Positions 7,150 to 12,876 of a stretch of DNA of 17,420 bases are shown in pieces. Numbering within the stretch: the first letter of the stretch is position 1; each line of letters starts with the position of its first letter. The position numbers and the translations under genes are program-made. This DNA comes from JBCDBD01 sp039184335 (lineage in GTDB: Bacteria > Bacteroidota > Bacteroidia > Flavobacteriales > Flavobacteriaceae), in assembly GCA_039184335.1 (NCBI GenBank), contig JBCDBD010000052.1:1-17420 (forward strand), written 5' to 3'. The notes beneath the pieces are model-generated. The model saw only the letters and a list, made by a program, of their open reading frames with translations, was not told the DNA's origin and made no database searches.

Positions 7150-7746
7150 TTATTTTAAGATTATGGTTTGTAACATTTCGGTGAAATTATTGATGGGGGC
7201 TGCACTATTTTGTTCTTTCATCGTAGTCATGGCCCCTTTACCGGCATCTTCCATAAAAGATACAAGATTGGCAGCATTTACATTTCGGTCAATCTCTCCC
7301 TGTTCTTGTGCTTTTTCAACAACACTTTGAATATGGCTACGCACCAGTTCATTTTTTTCATTGATGATATTCCGTATGGCCTCATTGTGCTCGGCCATCT
7401 CAAGGGCAAGATTACAGCCCATGCACCCCATTTTACAATCCAATTCTTCTTTGAGTACTTTGACACGAAACACATAGAAGTCAATGATACGTTGTTTCGG
7501 CGATACACTCGCTTCTTGCAATATCGCCAGCGCGGGTGGAAACATTTGATTAAAATATTTCTCAATAGCCTTGACTGCAAAGTCCTCTTTACTTTCAAAA
7601 TAAAAATAAAAGGAACCTTTTGGCACATCAGCAACCTGAACAATATCATTGACGCTTGTCGCATTATATCCCCTACTCCATAACAACATCATGCCCTTAT
7701 CGATCAGGTCATTTAGCTTAGCTTCATGCTTTAAAGTCTTCTGCAT
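7150..7746 (-). CDS. TetR/AcrR-family transcriptional regulator
   Basis: The ATG at 7746 gives 198 residues; the only longer option begins with TTG at 7764 and is less likely. The N-terminal domain has the TetR helix-turn-helix: TSVNDIVQVADVPKGSFYFY at 30-49 followed by FESKEDF. The C-terminal ligand domain includes three close cysteines, C104, C108 and C111 (DCKMGCMGC), before NLALEMAEHNEAIR; a related GCxxGN-like segment is usual in this subgroup, but the extra cysteines may allow thiol or metal sensing. The gene is followed at 98 bases by the MMPL exporter in the same direction. Matching operator-like sites in its own promoter and in the exporter promoter suggest autorepression and control of the export module by a small ligand, probably the exported compound or a relative. 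Confidence 0.88.
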   Translation of the reverse strand: MQKTLKHEAKLNDLIDKGMMLLWSRGYNATSVNDIVQVADVPKGSFYFYFESKEDFAVKAIEKYFNQMFPPALAILQEASVSPKQRIIDFYVFRVKVLKEELDCKMGCMGCNLALEMAEHNEAIRNIINEKNELVRSHIQSVVEKAQEQGEIDRNVNAANLVSFMEDAGKGAMTTMKEQNSAAPINNFTEMLQTIILK

Positions 7747-7761
7747 TTTTTTGTGTTGATT

Positions 7762-7769
7762 CAAAGGTA
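7762..7769 (-). promoter_or_regulatory. -7 element of the tetR promoter
   Basis: The minus strand reads TACCTTTG, a full match to TAnnTTTG, 16 bases upstream of the ATG at 7746. This gives a short leader and supports the ATG choice, because a start at 7764 would lie inside the promoter element. Confidence 0.55.
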
Positions 7770-7779
7770 AACAAAAAAG

Positions 7780-7797
7780 TCGACCGGCCGTCTAATA
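7780..7797. promoter_or_regulatory. Candidate TetR operator in the tetR promoter
   Basis: TCGACCGGCCGTCTAATA is the partner of the site at 7120-7137. Its core GACCGGCCGTC is close to palindromic (outer GAC/GTC arms). It begins 10 bases upstream of the tetR -7 element and so would allow autorepression. It could also affect the divergent cyclase gene, whose start is 82 bases away. Confidence 0.5.
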
Positions 7798-7878
7798 AAT
7801 AGTTCTTTTTAAAAATCTTCAGGGGAAATTTAAGGAATCAAAGTATATTGCCCTGTATTTGGCAATTAAATCAAAACC

Positions 7879-8970
7879 ATGGGTATAGGAAGCAATTCTA
7901 GAAAACATCTAAAATCAATTGGTGAGTCGATACTTTTTTGGACCGCCGCTTTTATTTCATACGGCATATTTAGATTTTATGGAATAGAACAGGATATAGG
8001 GTTTGTTCCCGAGCAGGATTTGGCAGAAACCCCTTTTCTAACGCCGCTTATAATACTGGGTGTTTTTGGCTTTTGTATGGGACTGTTATATGCCGTTTTT
8101 GATCTATTGTTTGCCAAGCTAATATCAAACCGCATATCATTGGGGTTGGATATACTTTTGAAAACCATCACATACTTTATGGGAACAATCGGCATCATTA
8201 CCAGTGGCCTGAACTTTTATTCTGATATCTACACCATCATGAATTTCGATTTAACACCTGGTTGGTGGCTTACAGACAAAAGATTTTGGGGATTCATCTA
8301 CTACATAGTCATTGCATCAATTCTGTTCTCATTACTGAAAATAGCAACAGAACGTTTTGGAAAAGGCACCTTTTTAAAAATCCTTCTGGGAAAATATAAA
8401 AACCCCCGTGAAGAAAATCGCATTTTTATGTTTTTAGACCTTAAAGACTCTACTGCCATAGCTGAACAGATAGGACACTTCAAATACAGTCAATTCATTC
8501 AGGATTGCTTTTATGATTTAAACAAGATAGTACCCAAATACGATGCTGAAATCTATCAATATGTTGGTGATGAGGCCGTGCTCAGCTGGCCCTATGAGAA
8601 AGGGTTGGACAACAATAATTGTATCAATCTTTTTTTTGCATTTGAAAGACAAAGACAATCCAATGAATCATATTATATAGGTAAATATGGGGTCTTTCCA
8701 GAATTCAAGGCTGGTTTGCACGGAGGACAGTTGATGGTCGCCGAAGTCGGGTTTGTCAAAAAGGAATTGGCGTATCACGGTGATGTCATCAACACTTCGG
8801 CACGTATTCAAGGTGAATGCAAAAAGTATAACGTGCCCCTGCTCTTATCTGAAAAATTATGGCATGATCTGGATATCGAAAAATCATCAAGCTCAAAACC
8901 ACTTGGGGCTATTTCATTAAAGGGTAAACAGGAGAAAGTACATATACATTCCCTGACAGGGCATCCTTGA
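7879..8970 (+). CDS. Membrane-bound class III adenylate/guanylate cyclase
   Basis: The 363-residue protein has four predicted membrane segments (about 17-34, 55-80, 88-112, 137-154) and a cytoplasmic class III cyclase domain from about 180. Metal-binding aspartates are D187 (FMFLDLKDSTAIAEQIG) and D231 (YQYVGDEAVLSW); the transition-state pair N305 and R309 is intact (GDVINTSARIQ). The domain therefore looks catalytically able to cyclise a nucleotide. The residue that usually fixes ATP (Lys before the GD loop) aligns with Q227, and the second specificity position aligns with a small residue near A298, so ATP or GTP preference cannot be assigned. It is a single gene, divergent from tetR and convergent with the nitrite operon. 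A 6-bp inverted repeat, ATTGCC/GGCAAT, lies at 7847-7866 just before the start. Cyclic nucleotide could feed a Crp-family regulator, but no partner is shown here. Confidence 0.88.
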   Translation: MGIGSNSRKHLKSIGESILFWTAAFISYGIFRFYGIEQDIGFVPEQDLAETPFLTPLIILGVFGFCMGLLYAVFDLLFAKLISNRISLGLDILLKTITYFMGTIGIITSGLNFYSDIYTIMNFDLTPGWWLTDKRFWGFIYYIVIASILFSLLKIATERFGKGTFLKILLGKYKNPREENRIFMFLDLKDSTAIAEQIGHFKYSQFIQDCFYDLNKIVPKYDAEIYQYVGDEAVLSWPYEKGLDNNNCINLFFAFERQRQSNESYYIGKYGVFPEFKAGLHGGQLMVAEVGFVKKELAYHGDVINTSARIQGECKKYNVPLLLSEKLWHDLDIEKSSSSKPLGAISLKGKQEKVHIHSLTGHP

Positions 8971-9045
8971 GAAATCTACCAAAAATGTCGCTCAGAAAGA
9001 CTTTTAACAATACTTCGGTCCTATGGAAATCTGAATTTGGCCCTG

Positions 9046-9411
9046 CTATTTTAATCTGGGGTTCGGGTAATTATCTGATTGGTCCTCAATAGTATTGTCC
9101 AAACAGGTAAAATCTTTTTCCACCAGAAGTGACAACTGCCCCCCATCGTTCCAATCTGTTGAATTTGCGTAGCCCACCCGATTACTGGTCTCCCATGTTG
9201 AAAGCGACTCCTCAGGCAGATAAAGCGTAATTGCATCACCGATAAAATCGGCTTCAAGCTCACTGATTCCGGCCTTTGCCCTAAGGGCATACCGTAGGGT
9301 TCTGCCACCAAAATCAGTGGTTTCTTCATACTTTCCCTTCGCACAAAAGATGGCTACTTCTGTTTTGGTCAGCCGCATGCGAACCGCGTTCCCTTTAATT
9401 CGAATTTTCAT
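9046..9411 (-). CDS. DUF7009 family protein of the nitrite reductase operon
   Basis: A 121-residue soluble protein without a signal peptide. It opens MKIRIKGNAVRMRLTKTEVA, continues with EETTDFGG, a strand pair around ITLYLPEE, LLVEKDFTCLD and ends in SDNYPNPRLK, the pattern I associate with the uncharacterised DUF7009 family. No catalytic motif is known; the single conserved-looking C near LD and the acidic ED-SDN tail are visible landmarks. Its start overlaps the precorrin-2 dehydrogenase gene by 17 bases, so the two are translationally coupled. As the last gene of an operon for NirBD and siroheme, it may help siroheme synthesis, delivery or nitrite reductase maturation; this rests only on position. 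The 75 bases to the convergent cyclase stop contain no clear terminator. Confidence 0.7.
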   Translation of the reverse strand: MKIRIKGNAVRMRLTKTEVAIFCAKGKYEETTDFGGRTLRYALRAKAGISELEADFIGDAITLYLPEESLSTWETSNRVGYANSTDWNDGGQLSLLVEKDFTCLDNTIEDQSDNYPNPRLK

Positions 9412-9994
9412 GAGTGTTTTTTTTGCTTACAAGTCCTTTAGTGAACTCATTCAATTGTTCTACTTTTTCCTCAAAATCACCTTTAATGGTCTTTCGATAC
9501 TCGTTCAGATTTTTCACCAGGTCATCGATGTTTTCGGGCAGCACGTCTTCAAAGAACTGACGTAACCGCTTAGCAGTAGTAGGGGATTTTCCGTTCGTTG
9601 AGATGGCTACCTTTACGTTGCCCTTGGTTACGATACCTCCCATATAAAAATCACAAAAGGGAGGATTATCGGCCACATTGACCAATATGGCCCGTTTTCT
9701 ACAATCTTGGTAAACATTTTCATTTACCTTGGGCACATCGGTTGTCGCCACCACAAGATGTTTGCCCCTGAGGTACTTTTTTTTGTATTTGCCAAGACGC
9801 ATGGTCACCCCATGTGCATTTGCGAGCGAAATGGTCTGTTCACGGTACATGGGCGCAATCATGTCTACTTGGGCGTTGGGGCTCGATTTCAAAAGAAAGG
9901 TCAATTTTTCTTCCGCAACATTACCACCGCCGACAATCAATACCTTAAGATTGTTGACTTTTAAGAATATAGGGTACAGCTCATTCCGTTCCAT
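9395..9994 (-). CDS. Precorrin-2 dehydrogenase / sirohydrochlorin ferrochelatase (CysG N-terminal type)
   Basis: The 199-residue protein matches the N-terminal half of CysG and yeast Met8p. It has an NAD-binding glycine loop, VLIVGGGNVAEEK (18-30), the catalytic region VNVADNPPFCDF (105-116) with D109 at the place of the essential Asp, and ISTNGKSPTTAKRLR (131-145). Known role of the family: NAD-dependent oxidation of precorrin-2 to sirohydrochlorin and, in many members, iron insertion to make siroheme. The C-terminal tail (160-199) is short, charged and lacks the methyltransferase domain, which is encoded separately by the gene at 15528. It overlaps the kinase gene by 14 bases upstream and DUF7009 by 17 bases downstream. 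It supplies the cofactor of NirB in the same operon. Whether it chelates iron itself or only oxidises cannot be decided from sequence. Confidence 0.88.
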   Translation of the reverse strand: MERNELYPIFLKVNNLKVLIVGGGNVAEEKLTFLLKSSPNAQVDMIAPMYREQTISLANAHGVTMRLGKYKKKYLRGKHLVVATTDVPKVNENVYQDCRKRAILVNVADNPPFCDFYMGGIVTKGNVKVAISTNGKSPTTAKRLRQFFEDVLPENIDDLVKNLNEYRKTIKGDFEEKVEQLNEFTKGLVSKKNTHENSN

Positions 9995-11834
9995 CCAACA
10001 CTGCTTCTTTAAGATTATAATTTATGGTTACCCGGGTACCTTCACCTGGTATTGAATTGATGAATAGCCTTCCATTGATATAGCTGATGCGTTCTTTCAT
10101 AAAAAATACGCCCATACCCCCTGCACTGTTATGCTTGGCTACTTTATTTTCTAAAATCTTGGCATTGAACCCCTTACCATCGTCATCGATAACAACACTT
10201 AAAATACCATCATTGTAATTGATAGTGACCAAAATATAATTGGCATCTGCATATTTGATGGCGTTGTTGACCGCTTCTTGGGTGACCCGATAAATATTGG
10301 TTTCTGCCAAAGAATCAAAACGGATACCTTCTTCAGATTTGTTTTCAAATAAAACATTTTTACCCGTGAGCCTGCTCAATTCCACCGTCATTTTATGAAG
10401 AGCGGGAAAAATACCGTGGTCTTCCAATTCTGGGGGAGTCAGGTTAAAGGTCGCTGTGCGGACCCCTTTGATAAGCGCCGTGGTCAGCCCCTTCAAATAA
10501 GCAATCTTTTCTTTGGTCTTTTCTTTTTGATCAGTATTAATGGATTCAATATTGAACTTGAGTGCAGTCAACATCTGGCCAATACCATCGTGAATATCCT
10601 TGGCGATACGTTTGCGCTCTTCTTCTTGTCCCTCAACAATTTGACTGGCCTGTAATTGTTTTTGCCGCATGCGCTCTTCATAGTTCTGCTTGGTCAGCTC
10701 TTCTATTTTTAATTGATTCTTTTTCCGCTCGGTAATATCGGAACACAACAATAGCACACTTTGCTCTAAACTTGATTGGTGCATCGGGATTATGGACATA
10801 TCAAGCCACAGGTGTTTACCTGTCTTGGTCTTGATTTCGATTTCTTCTGTTCGTATGCGCTTTCGCTTGCTCGTCAAGATTTCCCTAAGATATTGTTGTT
10901 GCCCTTCATCTCTCGTAAGGATTTCGGACAGAGGAACGTTCAGTAACAATTCTTTTTGCTCCAATAGCCCCAAAAACTTCTTGCTCATAAAAACTACAGT
11001 ACCATCTTTTCGGGTACTTGCAAAAAGGGCAGCGTTATCAATGACAAAATTCAGCTCTTGTAACTGTTGTAGCGATTTTTCCTTTTCTGAAAAAAGTTTT
11101 TTGATCTTGGTAGCCGTGGCATCAGACTCTTTTTGATTGCGTATCAATTTTGAAATGGTCTCCCGTATTTGTATCGAAAGTGGCCTAAAAATAAAGACGA
11201 CCTCTAAAAATAGAATCAAAAGTGAAAAGGCCAATAACAAATATTCCTTCAGCTTAAGTTTTTGTAATTTTTCCTTACTCAGGGCATCATAAGCATTGAC
11301 TATGGCATCCATTTTTTGGAGAAATTTCCCCTCGTTTGCCAATAGTACCTGCAACTGGGCGTTATATGTGGTGACACCCCCATCTAAATATATGCTGTCA
11401 GCTAAAATGGCCTCGGCTGCTTTGACCATGGCCATATGATGGGGATTTAAATCTGCAAACAACTCCAAAATCGCCACGTTTTCTTCCTTTGGAAGACCAA
11501 TACTATCATTTCCATTTTGAAGGCCGTTATGCGATGTTTTCCAAACAAAAAGTGTTTGTGCCAAGTCCTTTAAAATATCCTTCTGTGCAACTTTGTCAGT
11601 ACTGGTGGCCCTTAGCAGCAAGGTTTCTTTGACCAATTTTTGACTAAAGGCCCGTTGTCGCCCTGCAACATTGATGACACGTGAATCGCTCAATTGGGAA
11701 TTCAGGTGCTGCTGTATGAGTATCTGTGCAACAATAACGGTCAGTGCAATAGCGGCAATAGCCAATAAATACCACTTTCTAACCCTTAAAAAAGTAGCAG
11801 TATCAAGTGCCTGTTGCTGTCTTTGGCTTTCCAT
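9981..11834 (-). CDS. NarX/NarQ-like nitrate/nitrite sensor histidine kinase with PAS domain
   Basis: A 617-residue membrane kinase. Order: TM1 (22-40); periplasmic region with a P-box-like sequence SRVINVAGRQRAFSQ (51-65), typical of NarX/NarQ and PilJ-type sensors; TM2 (199-217); coiled coil (about 225-260); PAS domain (about 260-370); a second coiled segment (370-405); HisKA_3 dimerisation with EERKRIAKDIHDGIGQML and H415 as the phosphorylation site; HATPase with VTQEAVNNAIKYAD (N box), DDDGKGFN (G1) and GGMGVFFMKERI (G2). All key residues are present, so it should be an active NarX/DesK-type kinase. No response regulator is in the window. Position between DUF4202 and the siroheme enzyme in the nirBD operon, plus the P-box, suggests sensing of nitrite or nitrate; exact ligand is inference. 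Confidence 0.88.
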   Translation of the reverse strand: MESQRQQQALDTATFLRVRKWYLLAIAAIALTVIVAQILIQQHLNSQLSDSRVINVAGRQRAFSQKLVKETLLLRATSTDKVAQKDILKDLAQTLFVWKTSHNGLQNGNDSIGLPKEENVAILELFADLNPHHMAMVKAAEAILADSIYLDGGVTTYNAQLQVLLANEGKFLQKMDAIVNAYDALSKEKLQKLKLKEYLLLAFSLLILFLEVVFIFRPLSIQIRETISKLIRNQKESDATATKIKKLFSEKEKSLQQLQELNFVIDNAALFASTRKDGTVVFMSKKFLGLLEQKELLLNVPLSEILTRDEGQQQYLREILTSKRKRIRTEEIEIKTKTGKHLWLDMSIIPMHQSSLEQSVLLLCSDITERKKNQLKIEELTKQNYEERMRQKQLQASQIVEGQEEERKRIAKDIHDGIGQMLTALKFNIESINTDQKEKTKEKIAYLKGLTTALIKGVRTATFNLTPPELEDHGIFPALHKMTVELSRLTGKNVLFENKSEEGIRFDSLAETNIYRVTQEAVNNAIKYADANYILVTINYNDGILSVVIDDDGKGFNAKILENKVAKHNSAGGMGVFFMKERISYINGRLFINSIPGEGTRVTINYNLKEAVLDGTE

Positions 11835-11865
11835 AAGCTTTAGTACTGTACATCAAAAATAAGCA

Positions 11866-12456
11866 TCAGTCAGAAACTGCTTTTGCAACTAGCACGGCCG
11901 CATTATTGGAAAAAGACAGTTTTAGAGCAGCTTGTTGCCCCCTTTCAGACATTTTTCGCCATGTTTTTTGTAGAATATCAACCAATTTGTCCTCATCATG
12001 CTTTTCTGCAAAGGGCTCAAAGTAGTATTTCAAAAAAACCAAACAGATAACATCTTCCAATGTTTGGGTCTCTGGACTTTTTTTTAGCTGTTTTTTAAGC
12101 AATAAGAACGCTACCTCTGCAATGGTATCAGTTTCATAACCTACTTTTTTGAGTATTTCGGTGGCTTTGGTAACATGGAACTGTTTTAGTTGCTGCCGCC
12201 ATTTCAAATAACCCACGCGGTTCATTTCATAGGCATTTCTAGGAATTTCCCAACGGCAAATATGCTGGCAACGTGCGGTAAGTTGCAAGGCTTCACTTGC
12301 ATCGGGCGCAAAGGCATTGAGTGTCTCTGTCATCCTAAGGGCATAAAGCAACTCCTTCGGATAGCTCTTCCCTTCAAATTCTTCCGTATTCGGGTCATTG
12401 CTGTTTGCAGCATCAAAAAGACGAAAGGCTTCTGCCAATTTTTCTTGATTGCCCAT
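11866..12456 (-). CDS. DUF4202 family protein
   Basis: A 196-residue, mostly helical cytosolic protein. It shows the DUF4202 pattern: LFDAANSNDPN near 13-23, KELLYALRMTETL at 34-46, the strongly conserved QHICRWEIPRNAYEMNRVGY at 64-83, WR-LK-FH with H94, KKVGYETDTI at 103-112, QTLEDVICLVFL at 131-142, and an ILQKTWRKMSERG stretch near the end. The conserved His, Glu and Asp residues in helices resemble metal-dependent HD-type enzymes, but I know of no demonstrated activity. It starts 15 bases after the nirD stop and is followed at 31 bases by the kinase, clearly inside the operon. A role in nitrite or siroheme metabolism, or in processing a nucleotide signal for it, is inference from context. 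Confidence 0.82.
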   Translation of the reverse strand: MGNQEKLAEAFRLFDAANSNDPNTEEFEGKSYPKELLYALRMTETLNAFAPDASEALQLTARCQHICRWEIPRNAYEMNRVGYLKWRQQLKQFHVTKATEILKKVGYETDTIAEVAFLLLKKQLKKSPETQTLEDVICLVFLKYYFEPFAEKHDEDKLVDILQKTWRKMSERGQQAALKLSFSNNAAVLVAKAVSD

Positions 12457-12471
12457 ATTCGCTTTTAAGCA

Positions 12472-12861
12472 TCATTCTGAAAAGCCAATATACACAAAGT
12501 TGTCTTTAATCTTTACAGGATAGGTGGCCAATGCTGGTAAATCTCCGTTAAGGTTTTCACCATTCTCCAACGAAAACGTCTTTTTGTGTAGAGGACAAGC
12601 CACCTTGGGGATGCCATTGTGATCACCTATCATCCCTCTGCTCAACACCATTTCTTGTTTTTCAGGAGACAGGTTTTGGCAGGCATACCACCTGTCCAAT
12701 CTGTCAAAATTAAATACGGCAATTTGTAAGCCTTTGTATTTTACACAGGCTCCCCCGTCTTTTGGGAAAACATCAACCGGTGCAGCCTTGAACCAAACTT
12801 TGACATCTTTTTCTTTTACGGTTTTGTACATAGCAAGTAGTGGATCCATAATCATGTTCAT
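12472..12861 (-). CDS. nirD: Nitrite reductase (NADH) small subunit, NirD
   Basis: The 129-residue protein fits NirD: VWFKAAPVDVFPKDGGACVK at 23-42, the family signature EMVLSRGMIGDHNGIPKVAC and PLHKKTFSLENGENL. It has the Rieske-like beta fold. A true Rieske protein has CxH and CxxH; here the first pair is CQN (His missing) while the second, CPLH, is kept, so a [2Fe-2S] cluster is unlikely, in line with NirD proteins generally. It assists the large subunit in NADH-driven reduction of nitrite to ammonium in the cytoplasm. It starts 15 bases downstream of the nirB stop. Starts at 12861, 12849 or 12828 are possible; the first is used because it leaves a normal gap after nirB. DUF4202 follows at 15 bases. 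Confidence 0.92.
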   Translation of the reverse strand: MNMIMDPLLAMYKTVKEKDVKVWFKAAPVDVFPKDGGACVKYKGLQIAVFNFDRLDRWYACQNLSPEKQEMVLSRGMIGDHNGIPKVACPLHKKTFSLENGENLNGDLPALATYPVKIKDNFVYIGFSE

Positions 12862-12876
12862 GATATCAATTTATCG

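Noticed and set aside
7847..7866. ATTGCC/GGCAAT hairpin before the cyclase start
   Set aside because: Only 6 bp with an 8-base loop in AT-rich DNA; easily chance, so it is mentioned with the gene but not claimed as a riboswitch or operator.
8971..9045. Search for a shared terminator between the convergent cyclase and DUF7009 genes
   Set aside because: No stem of convincing length followed by a T run was seen.
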